Of a stretch of DNA of 64,000 bases, positions 55,147 to 64,000 are shown in pieces; the first letter of the stretch is position 1, and each line of letters starts with the position of its first letter. The notes under the pieces are model-generated. The model had not been told where the DNA came from and did no database searches. It saw only the letters and a program-made list of their open reading frames with translations. Position numbers and translations under genes: made by a program. This DNA is from Thalassotalea sp. G2M2-11 (GTDB lineage: Bacteria > Pseudomonadota > Gammaproteobacteria > Enterobacterales > Alteromonadaceae): contig NZ_JADNYL010000001.1 of NCBI RefSeq assembly GCF_017168195.1, positions 310,001 to 374,000 on the forward strand, in the 5' to 3' direction.

Positions 55147-55779
55147 CTATGGGGCTGTATTTGGGATAATTTGTATTTCCACTCGACGGTTTAACGCACG
55201 GTTACGTTCGGTGCTATTGTCGACAATGGGTCTGCTTTCTCCAAATCCTGATATTTTTAAACGAGTATCTTGTATCGATTTTGAAATCAAATATTGCTTA
55301 ACGCTTTGTGCTCGTTTAGTCGACAATGTCTGGTTGTACTGCTCGCTGCCTGTATTGTCAGTATGGCCCTCAATGCTAAGTAACGTTTTATCAAATTTAA
55401 GCAATACGCTAGCAACATCATTTAACGTTTGATGAAACCCTGCCGAAATATATGATTGGTCGGTAGCAAAAGTAATATTTGATGGCATCACTAAGCGAAT
55501 ATTATCCCCCTCCCGAATAACATCGATACCTGAGCCAGATAATTCTTCACGAAATTCTTGTTCTTGCTTGTCCATGTAGTCACCAATTGCAGCCCCAGCA
55601 ATGGCACCGATAGCTGCCCCCCATACTAAGCGCTTATCTTTGTGGTTACTGGTTGATTTACCGAGAATTGCACCAGCAACAGCACCAATGGTTGCGCCTT
55701 TTTCTGCATTGGTGGTTGCACAGCCTGCCATGGCAAGGGAAAGTGAAATAGCACAAACTAATGGTTTGTTTAAAAACAT
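55147..55779 (-). CDS. OmpA-family lipoprotein with glycine-zipper segment
   Basis: A 210-residue lipoprotein from the ATG at 55779 (GGAG precedes it; a longer frame starts at 55815). The signal peptide ends with the lipobox LAMAGC. A glycine-zipper region (GATIGAVAGAILGK, GAAIGAIAGAAIGDYMD) is followed by an OmpA C-terminal peptidoglycan-binding domain (FATDQSYIS, IEGHTDNTGSEQYNQTLSTKRAQSVKQYL, ISGFGESRPIVDN, NRRVEI), as in YiaD-type outer-membrane lipoproteins. It lies opposite to the flanking translation genes. Confidence 0.9.
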   Translation of the reverse strand: MFLNKPLVCAISLSLAMAGCATTNAEKGATIGAVAGAILGKSTSNHKDKRLVWGAAIGAIAGAAIGDYMDKQEQEFREELSGSGIDVIREGDNIRLVMPSNITFATDQSYISAGFHQTLNDVASVLLKFDKTLLSIEGHTDNTGSEQYNQTLSTKRAQSVKQYLISKSIQDTRLKISGFGESRPIVDNSTERNRALNRRVEIQIIPNTAP

Positions 55780-55867
55780 AAAAATACTCCATTTAGGAAA
55801 AGAAAAATTACGCAATTGCAGTATACACTAATCAGGTTTTATCTTAATAAGAACTTATAAATATCCC

Positions 55868-55895
55868 TTGAGTAATCTGTTGTCATCAGTATAAT
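55868..55895 (+). promoter_or_regulatory. probable promoter for tRNA-Trp (and secE-nusG)
   Basis: TTGAGT (55868-55873) and TATAAT (55890-55895) are 16 bases apart and are followed by the GC-rich discriminator AGCCCCTC typical of stable-RNA promoters, about 75 bases before tRNA-Trp. Confidence 0.6.
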
Positions 55896-55972
55896 AGCCC
55901 CTCACTTCTCGTGTTGCTCTTAATTTTCCCAAACAAACTAAGAATCGCTCGACAAGTGTAACTGAAATTTAA

Positions 55973-56049
55973 AGGGGTATAGTTCCAATTGGTAGAACAG
56001 CGGTCTCCAAAACCGACGGTTGGGAGTTCGAATCTCTCTACCCCTGCCA
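55973..56049 (+). tRNA. tRNA-Trp(CCA)
   Basis: A complete cloverleaf with acceptor AGGGGTA / TACCCCT, anticodon loop TCTCCAAAA region giving CCA, T-arm GTTCGAA and encoded GCCA end. It precedes secE, a common arrangement. Confidence 0.96.
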
Positions 56050-56143
56050 TATTTTTATTGGTGGTGATGATTTACCACTAATTGAAGTGCTCAACTAGTG
56101 AGTGAATTGTCTGATTTAGACATGCAATAACAGGTTTAGAATT

Positions 56144-56524
56144 ATGAATGCAAGTACAGAAAACCAAGAAAGCGGTTCTCTTGACTCTTTAAAATGGGGC
56201 ATCGCTATACTTTTTTTAGCGGGCGCTGTAGTTGGTAATTATATTTATGGCGAACAGTCGGTTTTATTGCGTGCTGTTGGCGTAGTGATCGCAGTGGTGA
56301 TTGCTGGCTTAGTTGCAGGTCAAACTGAAAAAGGCCGCAATGCCATTAACTTTGCGAAAGAAGCAAGAACTGAAACACGTAAAGTGGTTTGGCCAACGAG
56401 ACAAGAAGCGGTCCAAACAACCTTGATTGTATTGGTTGCTACATTAATTATGTCATTGGTTATGTGGGGCTTGGACTCAATTTTATTTGAACTTGTTGGT
56501 TTCATTACAGGATTAAAGGTTTAA
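56144..56524 (+). CDS. secE: preprotein translocase subunit SecE
   Basis: A 126-residue membrane protein of the SecYEG channel. Two N-terminal membrane helices (about 17-35 and 42-60) and the conserved cytoplasmic amphipathic helix ([24 protein letters not shown]) are followed by the essential third helix (about 90-115). This three-helix form is typical of gammaproteobacteria. nusG follows one base after its stop. Confidence 0.96.
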   Translation: MNASTENQESGSLDSLKWGIAILFLAGAVVGNYIYGEQSVLLRAVGVVIAVVIAGLVAGQTEKGRNAINFAKEARTETRKVVWPTRQEAVQTTLIVLVATLIMSLVMWGLDSILFELVGFITGLKV

Positions 56525-56525
56525 T

Positions 56526-57107
56526 ATGTCTGAAGAAAACTCAATCACTGACGGCGATTCAGCCCAAGAAAATAAACCTAAGTTACGTTGGTATGTTGTA
56601 CAAGCTTTTTCTGGTTATGAAGCACGTGTACAAAAAACCTTACTTGAGCATATTGAAATTCACGGGCTACAAGATAAGTTCGGTCAGATCCTAGTACCAA
56701 CGGAAGAAGTTGTGGAAATGCGCGCTGGCCAAAAACGTAAAAGTGCTCGTAAATTTTTCCCAGGCTATGTGTTAGTTGAGATGGCAATGGATGAAGAGGC
56801 ATGGCACTTAGTGAAAAGTGTTCCTCGCGTTTTAGGTTTTATTGGTGGTACCAGTGATCGTCCTGCGCCTATCACGCAAAAAGAAGCGGATCGTATTTTA
56901 CAGCGCTTAGAAGATGGTGATAAGCCTAAACCTAAAACATTGTTTGAACCGGGTGAAGTGGTACGTGTTATTGATGGACCATTTGCTGACTTTAATGGTG
57001 TGGTTGAAGAACTCGATTATGAGAAAAACCGAATTAAAGTGTCTGTGCTTATTTTTGGTCGTTCAACACCTGTAGATTTAGAGTTTGGGCAAGTTGAAAA
57101 AGGTTAG
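56526..57107 (+). CDS. nusG: transcription termination/antitermination factor NusG
   Basis: A 193-residue factor binding RNA polymerase and Rho or S10. The NGN domain shows [32 protein letters not shown] and [15 protein letters not shown]; the C-terminal KOW domain shows [23 protein letters not shown]. It has about 12 more N-terminal residues ([15 protein letters not shown]) than the 181-residue E. coli protein. It is followed by a strong terminator, so rplK has its own promoter. Confidence 0.97.
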   Translation: MSEENSITDGDSAQENKPKLRWYVVQAFSGYEARVQKTLLEHIEIHGLQDKFGQILVPTEEVVEMRAGQKRKSARKFFPGYVLVEMAMDEEAWHLVKSVPRVLGFIGGTSDRPAPITQKEADRILQRLEDGDKPKPKTLFEPGEVVRVIDGPFADFNGVVEELDYEKNRIKVSVLIFGRSTPVDLEFGQVEKG

Positions 57108-57137
57108 TTAAATTTGCTCTAATGGAGCAATGTAAGA

Positions 57138-57168
57138 AAAAAGCGAAAGAGAAATCTTTCGCTTTTTG
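57138..57168 (+). terminator. intrinsic terminator of secE-nusG
   Basis: A perfect 13-bp stem AAAAAGCGAAAGA / TCTTTCGCTTTTT with loop GAAA, 30 bases after the nusG stop. Confidence 0.92.
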
Positions 57169-57262
57169 CGTTTTAGTGATGTTTTAGCGCTAGAGTGTAA
57201 ACAAGTCTTTGGTAAGTTTCTTCTCTTCTAATTGCTTATTACGGACGATGTTTATCCTAAGC

Positions 57263-57529
57263 TAGGGCGTGTAGATCTTTGCTGTTTGATTTTTGTTCGA
57301 AATAAAAGCGTTTTAATCGCGGCGTGAGGAATGACGCTTAGTCATCTAAGCAAATCTCCTCACAACAAAGAGTAAAACGCTTTTAACCGAACCTTTCAGG
57401 CAGCGTTTGTTGTCGTTTCTACTATGTTAGTGCTTTATCATGTGGAACAACCACATATCAAAAGCACTGCCTTGTATAAATTTCCAACAAACTGCTGCAA
57501 AGACAAACTTGAAAGATCAACACGCCCTA
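57263..57529. mobile_element. MITE-like element with 18-bp terminal inverted repeats, inserted between nusG and rplK
   Basis: TAGGGCGTGTAGATCTTT (57263-57280) and AAAGATCAACACGCCCTA (57512-57529) are inverted copies with one mismatch. If the outer TA on each side is a target duplication, the element is 263 bp, which fits Tc1/mariner-IS630-type TA insertion. Inside are two nested hairpins. In the first, AAAAGCGTTTTA (57304) pairs with TAAAACGCTTTT (57373), GTGAGGA with TCCTCAC and GCTTAG with CTAAGC. In the second, AGTGCTTT (57429) pairs with AAAGCACT (57461) and ATGTGG with CCACAT. No transposase frame is present. Confidence 0.75.
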
Positions 57530-57538
57530 ATAAAACAC

Positions 57539-57568
57539 TTGAATCGGTATGCTTGATTAATATATAAT
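57539..57568 (+). promoter_or_regulatory. promoter of rplKA
   Basis: TTGAAT (57539-57544) and TATAAT (57563-57568) are 18 bases apart with discriminator CCGCTGCC. It begins 10 bases after the right end of the MITE-like element. The 140-base leader up to the rplK start probably carries the L1 feedback site, which I could not delimit. Confidence 0.7.
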
Positions 57569-57715
57569 CCGCTGCCGATTTTTTTTGGCGCGTTGATTCT
57601 TATTAAATTAGTGTGTCTAGAAATAAAAATCGATTTTTAATCACGGGGAGCTCAAACCATAAGGTTCATGCTGTTACAGCTGGGCGTTTGCACCCATATA
57701 GAGGAAGTTTTAAAG

Positions 57716-58144
57716 ATGGCTAAAAAAGTCCAAGCTTTAATTAAGCTACAAGTTGCTGCTGGTGCAGCAAATCCGTCACCCCCAGTTGGTCCTGCATTAG
57801 GTCAACACGGTGTGAATATCATGGAATTCTGTAAAGCATTCAATGCAAAAACAGATTCACTAGAAAAGGGCGCTCCAGTACCAGTAGTTATTACTGTATA
57901 CAATGACCGTTCTTTCACATTTGAGACAAAAACTCCACCTGCTTCTTACTTATTGAAAAAAGCAGCTGGCGTTAAAAGCGGTTCAGGTCGTCCTAACACA
58001 GAAAAAGTTGGTACTGTTACTACAGCGCAACTTGAAGAAATTGTTAAGACTAAAGAACCGGATCTTACTGCTGGTTCACTAGAAGCTGCAGTGCGTACTA
58101 TTGCGGGCTCTGCTCGTTCAATGGGTTTAGTGGTAGAGGACTAA
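57716..58144 (+). CDS. rplK: 50S ribosomal protein L11
   Basis: A 142-residue protein of the GTPase-associated centre. The ATG at 57716 follows GAGGAAG and gives the canonical [20 protein letters not shown] start; a longer open frame from 57668 is leader sequence. [24 protein letters not shown] and the C-terminal RNA-binding part [11 protein letters not shown] ... [12 protein letters not shown] are intact. rplA follows 3 bases later. Confidence 0.98.
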   Translation: MAKKVQALIKLQVAAGAANPSPPVGPALGQHGVNIMEFCKAFNAKTDSLEKGAPVPVVITVYNDRSFTFETKTPPASYLLKKAAGVKSGSGRPNTEKVGTVTTAQLEEIVKTKEPDLTAGSLEAAVRTIAGSARSMGLVVED

Positions 58145-58147
58145 TCA

Positions 58148-58843
58148 ATGGCTAAATTATCAAAACGCGCTCGTCTTATCCGTGAAAAAGTAGACGTATT
58201 AAAAGATTATGAAATCAACGAAGCATTGGCACTTTTAAAAGAATTAGCAACAGCTAAATTCCGTGAAAGTGTAGATGTTGCTGTAAACCTTGGCATTGAT
58301 GCACGTAAATCAGACCAAAACGTTCGTGGCGCAACTGTATTACCAAATGGTACAGGTCGTGATGTACGTGTTGCTGTATTTACGCAAGGCGCTAACGCTG
58401 ATAAAGCGAAAGAAGCTGGTGCTGATGTTGTAGGTATGGATGACCTAGCAGAGCAAGTGAAGAAAGGTGAGATGAACTTTGATGTTGTTATCGCTACTCC
58501 TGATGCTATGCGTGTTGTTGGTCAACTAGGTCAGATTTTAGGCCCACGTGGTTTAATGCCTAACCCTAAAGTTGGCACAGTAACTCCAGATGTTGTTACT
58601 GCAGTAAACAATGCTAAAGCGGGTCAAATTCGTTACCGTAACGATAAGAACGGTATTATCCATACTACTATCGGTAAGGTTGATTTCGATGATGCTAAGT
58701 TGAAAGAAAACTTAGAAGCCTTATTAGAAGCGCTTAAGAAAGCTAAGCCTGCTAATGCTAAAGGTCAGTTCATTAAGAAGATTTCTGTATCAACTACTAT
58801 GGGCGCTGGTGTTAGCGTAGACCAAGGTAGCTTGACGCTTTAA
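58148..58843 (+). CDS. rplA: 50S ribosomal protein L1
   Basis: A 231-residue L1-stalk protein and, by family knowledge, translational repressor of its own operon. [31 protein letters not shown] and the signature [19 protein letters not shown] are present. It overlaps nothing and is followed by the promoter and leader of rplJL. Confidence 0.98.
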   Translation: MAKLSKRARLIREKVDVLKDYEINEALALLKELATAKFRESVDVAVNLGIDARKSDQNVRGATVLPNGTGRDVRVAVFTQGANADKAKEAGADVVGMDDLAEQVKKGEMNFDVVIATPDAMRVVGQLGQILGPRGLMPNPKVGTVTPDVVTAVNNAKAGQIRYRNDKNGIIHTTIGKVDFDDAKLKENLEALLEALKKAKPANAKGQFIKKISVSTTMGAGVSVDQGSLTL

Positions 58844-58920
58844 TTTTCGCTTGTTTGCACTCGTATCATAGCGTTATGGGCGAGTGCTACTTGCATAAGT
58901 AAAAATCAAATTATTGATGC

Positions 58921-58949
58921 TTTACTTTGGCGAAATTGTAAACTATAAT
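58921..58949 (+). promoter_or_regulatory. promoter of rplJL(-rpoBC)
   Basis: TTTACT (58921-58926) and TATAAT (58944-58949) are 17 bases apart and are followed by TTCGCCCC, in the rplA-rplJ gap. Confidence 0.65.
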
Positions 58950-58955
58950 TTCGCC

Positions 58956-59192
58956 CCTTAAATTTTGGTAGGTGTTGTCTCTTTAACAATCTATATCGTT
59001 AAAAAGTACAACCCCGTCAAAGACCGTAGGTGTGTTTATTTCTTCTGATTTAAATACTTAATATGACCTACGTAGATGGTGATTACCCAGTATTTCCTTA
59101 ATTCTGGTCCTCGCCGTAACGGCCTGAATTCATGTAATGAATTCAGGGATAGTAAATGCCGGATTTTCCGGTTGAACCAGGAGTAAAAGCCA
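58956..59192 (+). ncRNA. ribosomal protein L10 leader
   Basis: The roughly 235-base untranslated leader before rplJ contains paired segments such as CCGTAGGTGTG with ATGACCTACG-type complements (GTAGGT at about 59026, ACCTAC at about 59066). It also has a second hairpin around TGAATTCATG ... CATGTAATGAATTCA near 59125-59148. Position and folding potential match the L10(L12)4-binding autoregulatory leader known in this operon. The exact fold was not computed. Confidence 0.65.
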
Positions 59193-59687
59193 ATGGCTAT
59201 CAATCTTGATGACAAAAAAGCAATTGTTGCTGAAGTTCAAGAAGCTGCCAGTGGCGCTCAATCAGCTGTAGTCGTAGATTCACGCGGCGTTACAGTTGAA
59301 GCAATTACAACTTTGCGTAAAGAAGCTCGTGAAAATGGTGTATGGATGAAAGTTGTCCGTAACACATTAGCACGTCGCGCATTAGAAGGTACAAATTTTG
59401 AGTGTGTTACTGACACATTAAAAGGTCCTTCATTAATTGCATTTTCAAACGAGCATCCAGGTGCAGCTGCACGTTTATTCACTGACTTCGCTAAAACAAA
59501 CGAAGCTTTTGAATTAAAAGCAGCAGCATTTGAAGGTGACTTAGTTGATGTTTCGGTTCTTGCAAAATTACCGACATACGACGAAGCAATTGCACGTTTA
59601 ATGAGCGCTATGAAAGAAGCATCTGCAGGCAAACTTGCCCGCACACTTGCTGCAGTACGCGATCAGAAAGAGCAAGAAGCGGCTTAA
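59193..59687 (+). CDS. rplJ: 50S ribosomal protein L10
   Basis: A 164-residue stalk-base protein binding L7/L12 dimers. [35 protein letters not shown] (given in part: [14 protein letters not shown]), [13 protein letters not shown] and the C-terminal L7/L12-binding helix [14 protein letters not shown] are typical. CCAGGAG precedes the ATG. It is translated from the L10 leader transcript. Confidence 0.98.
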   Translation: MAINLDDKKAIVAEVQEAASGAQSAVVVDSRGVTVEAITTLRKEARENGVWMKVVRNTLARRALEGTNFECVTDTLKGPSLIAFSNEHPGAAARLFTDFAKTNEAFELKAAAFEGDLVDVSVLAKLPTYDEAIARLMSAMKEASAGKLARTLAAVRDQKEQEAA

Positions 59688-59779
59688 TTGTTGGATTAAA
59701 CAAAAACCAACGCACGCTTTTTGTATTTATAGTTATTTAAAACAATCTATTGATTGTTTATTGAAACAGGAAATTTAAA

Positions 59780-60148
59780 ATGTCTATTTCTAAAGACGAT
59801 ATCCTAAATGCTATTGCTGAAATGTCAGTAATGGACGTAGTTGAATTAGTTGAAGCAATGGAAGAAAAGTTCGGCGTATCTGCTGCAGCTGCTGTTGCTG
59901 TTGCTGGCGGTGACGCTGGTGCTGCTGCTGAAGAGCAAACTGAATTTGACGTAATCTTAACTGGTTTCGGCGATAAGAAAGTTGCTGTAATCAAAGCAGT
60001 TCGTGGCGCTACAGGTCTAGGCCTTAAAGAAGCTAAAGAACTTGTTGAAGGTGCACCAAAAGCACTTAAAGAAGGTGTTGAAAAAGCTGAAGCTGAAGAG
60101 CTTAAGAAAGCACTTGAAGAAGCAGGTGCTTCTGTTGAAATTAAATAA
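59780..60148 (+). CDS. rplL: 50S ribosomal protein L7/L12
   Basis: A 122-residue stalk protein. The N-terminal dimerisation region ([20 protein letters not shown]), the Ala/Gly hinge ([17 protein letters not shown]) and the C-terminal factor-binding domain ([36 protein letters not shown], in part) are all intact. AACAGGAAA precedes the ATG. It is followed by a terminator-like hairpin before rpoB. Confidence 0.98.
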   Translation: MSISKDDILNAIAEMSVMDVVELVEAMEEKFGVSAAAAVAVAGGDAGAAAEEQTEFDVILTGFGDKKVAVIKAVRGATGLGLKEAKELVEGAPKALKEGVEKAEAEELKKALEEAGASVEIK

Positions 60149-60185
60149 TCTGTTTACAAACAGATTATTTGCCTGAAAAGGCAAT

Positions 60186-60217
60186 GGCTGGTGATTTAAA
60201 CGTCACCGGCCTTTTTG
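60186..60217 (+). terminator. attenuator/terminator between rplL and rpoB
   Basis: GGCTGGTGA and TCACCGGCC pair with one wobble around TTTAAACG and are followed by TTTTT, 38 bases after the rplL stop. In this operon such a hairpin partially terminates and sets the ribosomal-protein to polymerase ratio. Confidence 0.8.
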
Positions 60218-60327
60218 CGCTAAAGAAAGATGTTTTTTTAAAAGCTTTATAAATAGGTTTTTTTTTAAACGAAAACAGTGCATTATTTGATACTTACTAT
60301 TAAAGTATCACTGCAATACCCTGTCTG

Positions 60328-60397
60328 ATACCAATTGGATTAGATAAGTGGTCAAAATATAAACATATGATGACTAGTTATTTACTCCAATTGGTAT
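60328..60397. repeat. 70-bp palindromic repeat element (ATACCAATTGGA ... TCCAATTGGTAT) in the rplL-rpoB gap
   Basis: Perfect 12-bp ends ATACCAATTGGA (60328-60339) and TCCAATTGGTAT (60386-60397) are inverted. The following bases (TTAGATAAGTGGTCA against TGACTAGTTATTTAC) continue the pairing imperfectly to about 26 bp per arm. The right end runs into TTTTT, so the transcript could form a long hairpin 43 bases ahead of rpoB. It has the look of a dispersed palindromic or MITE-like repeat of marine Alteromonadales; copy number cannot be seen here. Confidence 0.7.
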
Positions 60398-60439
60398 TTT
60401 TAGGCAGATTCGGCCATAACCAGCAAGCTGAGGAACCCC

Positions 60440-63400
60440 ATGGTTTACTCTTACTCTGAAAAGAAACGTATTCGAAAGGACTTTGGTAAAAGCGTACAGG
60501 TAATGGATTATCCATTCCTGTTATCTATCCAGCTCGAATCTTTCCGTAAGTTTATTGATATTGATCCGACAGGTGAAACAGGTTTAGAAGCCGCGTTTCG
60601 TTCTATTTTCCCAATTAAAGCTTATTCAGGTAGCTCAGAATTACAATTTGTAAGCTATCGTTTAGGTGAACCATTATTTGATGTGAAAGAATGTCAAATA
60701 CGTGGTGTTACATATTCAGCTCCGCTGCGCGTTAAATTACGTTTAGTAATTTATGATAAAGAAGCACCAGCGGGTACCGTAAAAGATATCAAAGAGCAAG
60801 AAGTCTATATGGGGGAAATCCCATTAATGACAGAAAACGGTACGTTTGTTATTAATGGTACTGAGCGTGTTATTGTTTCTCAATTACATCGTTCACCTGG
60901 CGTGTTCTTCGATCATGATAAAGGTAAAACACATTCTTCAGGGAAAGTGTTATATAACGCTCGAGTTATTCCTTATCGTGGTTCATGGTTAGATTTCGAA
61001 TTTGATCCTAAAGATAACCTTTTTGTTCGTATTGACCGTCGTCGTAAATTACCTGCGTCGATTATCTTACGTGCATTAGAATATTCTACTGAAGAAATTT
61101 TAGCGCTTTTCTACGAAACAACATCGTTTGAAATTAAAGGCGACAAGTTAATTATGGAACTTGTGCCTGAGCGTTTACGTGGTGAAACTGCTACTTTTGA
61201 TATCAAAATGCCAAACGGCGATGTTTTGGTTGAACAAGGTCGTCGTATTACAGCACGTCATATTCGTTCGCTATCAAAAGAAAATGTTACTGAGTTAGAA
61301 GTACCTGCAGAATATATTGTTGGTAAAGTATTATCTAAAGCGTATATCGATGAATCTACTGGTGAAGTGATTGCTGAAGCAAATGCTGAGTTAACGCTTG
61401 AGTTATTAGCTGAATTAAGCCAAGCGGGCCACAAAGTATTATCGACACTATATATGAACGAATTTGATGTTGGTTCATACATGTCAGACACTTTACGCAT
61501 CGACAGTTCAACGAACCGTTTAGAAGCATTAGTTGAAATATATCGCATGATGCGTCCTGGTGAGCCACCAACAAAAGATGCTGCTGAAACATTATTTGCC
61601 AATTTATTTTTCTCATTAGAACGTTATGACTTATCAAATGTAGGTCGTATGAAGTTTAATCGTCGTGTTGGCCGTGACGAAGAAACAGGTGAAGGCACGC
61701 TTTCTAATGACGACATTATTTCGGTAATGAGAACACTTATTGCGATTCGTGACGGTAAAGGTGATGTCGATGATATCGACCACTTAGGTAACCGTCGTAT
61801 CCGTAGTGTTGGTGAAATGGCTGAAAACCAATTCCGAGTTGGTTTAGTACGTGTTGAACGTGCAGTGCGTGAACGTTTATCGTTAGGTGATCTTGATGCA
61901 GTCATGCCACAAGACTTAATTAACGCGAAACCAATTTCAGCGGCTGTTAAAGAATTCTTTGGTTCATCACAGCTTTCTCAGTTTATGGATCAAAACAACC
62001 CGTTATCAGAAGTGACGCATAAACGTCGAATCTCTGCATTAGGTCCAGGTGGTTTAACACGTGAACGTGCAGGTTTTGAAGTACGTGACGTACATCCAAC
62101 TCACTATGGTCGTGTTTGTCCTATCGAAACACCTGAAGGTCCAAACATTGGTTTGATCAACTCGCTGTCATGTTATGCGCGTACTAACGACTTTGGTTTC
62201 TTAGAAACGCCTTATCGCCGTATTGTTGATGGGCAAGTTACAGATGAAGTTGATTACTTATCAGCGATTGAAGAAGGTAACTATGTTATCGCTCAAACCA
62301 ACGCTGAGGTGGATGAAAACGGTAAGCTTGTTGATGGTCTAGTACCATGTCGTCACAAAAATGAATTTACCTTGATGTCGGCTGAACAAGTTCAATATAT
62401 GGATGTTTCACCACAGCAAATCGTTTCAGTTGCTGCCTCATTGATCCCATTCTTAGAACACGATGATGCTAACCGTGCCTTGATGGGCTCGAACATGCAA
62501 CGTCAAGCGGTACCAACGTTAAAAGTGGATAAGCCTCTTGTTGGTACGGGTATGGAGAAAATCGTAGCGGTAGACTCTGGTGTAACAGCGGTTGCTAAAC
62601 GTGGCGGTGTTGTTGATTACGTTGATGCCTCACGTATCGTTGTTAAAGTGAATGAAGATGAAATGGTTGCTGGTGAAGCAGGTATTGATATCTACAACTT
62701 AAACAAATACACACGTTCAAACCAAAACACGTGTATCAATCAGCGTCCAACTTGTCGTTTAGGCGAACCAGTCGTTCGTGGTGATGTGTTAGCCGATGGC
62801 CCATCAACTGATATGGGTGAATTAGCTCTTGGTCAAAATATGCGTATCGCATTTATGCCGTGGAATGGTTACAACTTTGAGGATTCAATGTTGTTATCTG
62901 AGCGTGTTGCCCAAGAAGATCGCTTTACTACTATTCATATCCAAGAATTAAGCTGTATTGCACGTGATACTAAATTAGGTTCTGAAGAAATTACTTCAGA
63001 TATCCCGAATGTTGGTGAATCTGCATTATCTAAATTGGATGAATCTGGTGTTGTATACATCGGTGCCGAAGTAAATGGTGGCGATATCTTAGTTGGTAAA
63101 GTGACGCCTAAGGGTGAAACACAACTAACACCAGAAGAAAAACTTCTACGTGCTATTTTTGGTGAAAAAGCCGCAGATGTGAAAGACAGCTCTTTACGTG
63201 TGCCTAACTCTGTTTCTGGTACGATTATCGATGTACAAATCTTCACCCGTGATGGTGTCGAGAAAGATAAGCGTGCTTTAGAAATTGAAGAGATGCAGCT
63301 TAAAGAAGTGAAGAAAGATTTAGGCGATGAATTCTCTATCTTAGAAGATGGTATTTACGCCCGAGCTAAAAAGCTTCTTCTTTCAGCTGGCTTAAATGAT

Positions 63401-64000
63401 GCCGAGCTAAATAGCATGTCTCGTGATAAGTGGTTAGTACAAAACTTATCTAACGAAGATCAACAAGCTGAGTTAGAACAAATTGCTGAACAATACGACA
63501 ATATTAAAGCTGATTTTGATAAGAAATATGAAATCAAGCGTCGTAAGATCACTCAAGGTGATGATTTAGCTCCAGGCGTGTTGAAAATTGTTAAGGTTTA
63601 CTTAGCCGTTAAACGTCGTATTCAACCTGGTGATAAGATGGCGGGTCGTCATGGTAACAAAGGTGTTATCTCGAACGTTGTACCAGTGGAAGATATGCCG
63701 TATGACGAAAACGGTGTGCCAGTTGATATCGTATTAAACCCGTTGGGTGTACCTTCGCGGATGAACATTGGTCAGATCCTTGAAACTCACTTGGGTATGG
63801 CGGCACGTGGTATTGGTGAAAAAATTAATCGTATGCTTGAAGAGCAACGAGAAATTACCAAGTTACGTGAGTTCTTAAAAGAGGTTTATACCTTAGGTGA
63901 TTCACGTCAAGAAGTTGATATTGATAGTTTCTCTGACGATGAAGTAATGCGCCTAGCCGGTAACCTACGTGCTGGTTTACCTATCGCTACGCCAGTATTT
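60440..64000 (+). CDS. rpoB: RNA polymerase beta subunit (5' part, truncated by window end)
   Basis: The first 1187 codons of the about 1340-residue beta subunit; the frame is open to the window end. It starts [18 protein letters not shown] after GAGGAACCCC. The rifampicin-region sequence [31 protein letters not shown] is that of a sensitive enzyme (shown here only in part: [22 protein letters not shown]). Catalytic-region motifs follow: [31 protein letters not shown], and [15 protein letters not shown]. It belongs to the rplJL-rpoBC operon; rpoC lies beyond the window. Confidence 0.98.
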   Translation, partial: MVYSYSEKKRIRKDFGKSVQVMDYPFLLSIQLESFRKFIDIDPTGETGLEAAFRSIFPIKAYSGSSELQFVSYRLGEPLFDVKECQIRGVTYSAPLRVKLRLVIYDKEAPAGTVKDIKEQEVYMGEIPLMTENGTFVINGTERVIVSQLHRSPGVFFDHDKGKTHSSGKVLYNARVIPYRGSWLDFEFDPKDNLFVRIDRRRKLPASIILRALEYSTEEILALFYETTSFEIKGDKLIMELVPERLRGETATFDIKMPNGDVLVEQGRRITARHIRSLSKENVTELEVPAEYIVGKVLSKAYIDESTGEVIAEANAELTLELLAELSQAGHKVLSTLYMNEFDVGSYMSDTLRIDSSTNRLEALVEIYRMMRPGEPPTKDAAETLFANLFFSLERYDLSNVGRMKFNRRVGRDEETGEGTLSNDDIISVMRTLIAIRDGKGDVDDIDHLGNRRIRSVGEMAENQFRVGLVRVERAVRERLSLGDLDAVMPQDLINAKPISAAVKEFFGSSQLSQFMDQNNPLSEVTHKRRISALGPGGLTRERAGFEVRDVHPTHYGRVCPIETPEGPNIGLINSLSCYARTNDFGFLETPYRRIVDGQVTDEVDYLSAIEEGNYVIAQTNAEVDENGKLVDGLVPCRHKNEFTLMSAEQVQYMDVSPQQIVSVAASLIPFLEHDDANRALMGSNMQRQAVPTLKVDKPLVGTGMEKIVAVDSGVTAVAKRGGVVDYVDASRIVVKVNEDEMVAGEAGIDIYNLNKYTRSNQNTCINQRPTCRLGEPVVRGDVLADGPSTDMGELALGQNMRIAFMPWNGYNFEDSMLLSERVAQEDRFTTIHIQELSCIARDTKLGSEEITSDIPNVGESALSKLDESGVVYIGAEVNGGDILVGKVTPKGETQLTPEEKLLRAIFGEKAADVKDSSLRVPNSVSGTIIDVQIFTRDGVEKDKRALEIEEMQLKEVKKDLGDEFSILEDGIYARAKKLLLSAGLNDAELNSMSRDKWLVQNLSNEDQQAELEQIAEQYDNIKADFDKKYEIKRRKITQGDDLAPGVLKIVKVYLAVKRRIQPGDKMAGRHGNKGVISNVVPVEDMPYDENGVPVDIVLNPLGVPSRMNIGQILETHLGMAARGIGEKINRMLEEQREITKLREFLKEVYTLGDSRQEVDIDSFSDDEVMRLAGNLRAGLPIATPVF

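Noticed and set aside
57668..57715. A 16-residue N-terminal extension of L11
   Set aside because: L11 conventionally begins at [10 protein letters not shown]; the upstream part is leader RNA and GAGGAAG serves the ATG at 57716.
61258..63246. Several minus-strand open frames inside rpoB
   Set aside because: They are antisense shadows of a strongly conserved coding sequence with no start signals or domains.

Overview
The window is chromosomal DNA of a low-GC marine gammaproteobacterium. Gene order and protein sequence both point to Alteromonadales, most likely a Colwelliaceae (Colwellia/Thalassotalea-like) organism. Support for this: the orn/rsgA/psd block, the nnr-tsaE-amidase-mutL-miaA-hfq-hflX-hflKC-purA superoperon, argCBFGH with argH fused to an acetyltransferase domain, and murB-birA-coaX-tRNAs-tufB followed by secE-nusG-rplKAJL-rpoB. 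The genus is an inference; no rRNA gene is present.

Layout. 1-5.8 kb: a Spy/CpxP-like periplasmic protein, a BlaI repressor with an M56/TonB-domain membrane protease, and on the minus strand rsgA-psd-GDPD. 6-12.7 kb: orn, a DUF4442 protein, then a large membrane protein that reads as a degenerate hybrid histidine kinase, a DUF1289 protein, and a pseudo-receiver/TPR protein. 12.8-25.8 kb: queG divergent from the nnr-to-purA superoperon. 26-31.7 kb: malic enzyme, metJ and the MetJ-controlled metB-metL pair. 31.8-33.5 kb: an unrecognised 488-residue protein and a broken GGDEF remnant. 33.5-42.4 kb: argE divergent from argC-B-F-G-H(A)-A.

42.5-49.1 kb is the main accessory island. It encodes a 69-residue peptide with a twin-arginine-like leader and a short Cys-containing tail, a PqqD/RRE-like domain fused to an HPr-kinase-like kinase, a nucleotidyltransferase-family protein, an outer-membrane beta-barrel, a short Wza-like export protein and a Wzc-like tyrosine autokinase. 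No glycosyltransferase, flippase or polymerase is present. It looks like a peptide-modification module coupled to a polysaccharide-type envelope export module, and is the best candidate for an under-described system.

49.1-64 kb: murB, birA, coaX, four tRNAs (Thr-Tyr-Gly-Thr) and tufB. Then comes an accessory pocket: three tandem copies (about 135 bp each) of a sequence resembling the tuf 3' end plus terminator, a stand-alone PAS protein, a 33-residue Cys-rich peptide and an OmpA-like lipoprotein. After it come tRNA-Trp, secE, nusG, a MITE-like element ending about 10 bp before the rplK promoter, rplK, rplA, the L10 leader, rplJ, rplL, an inverted-repeat element and the first 1187 codons of rpoB, which runs off the window.

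The window is therefore mostly housekeeping (translation, transcription, RNA modification, Arg/Met/purine synthesis, cell wall). Novelty is concentrated in the 7.2-12.7 kb signalling pair, the 42.5-49.1 kb island, the pocket behind tufB and the small mobile or palindromic elements upstream of rplK and rpoB.
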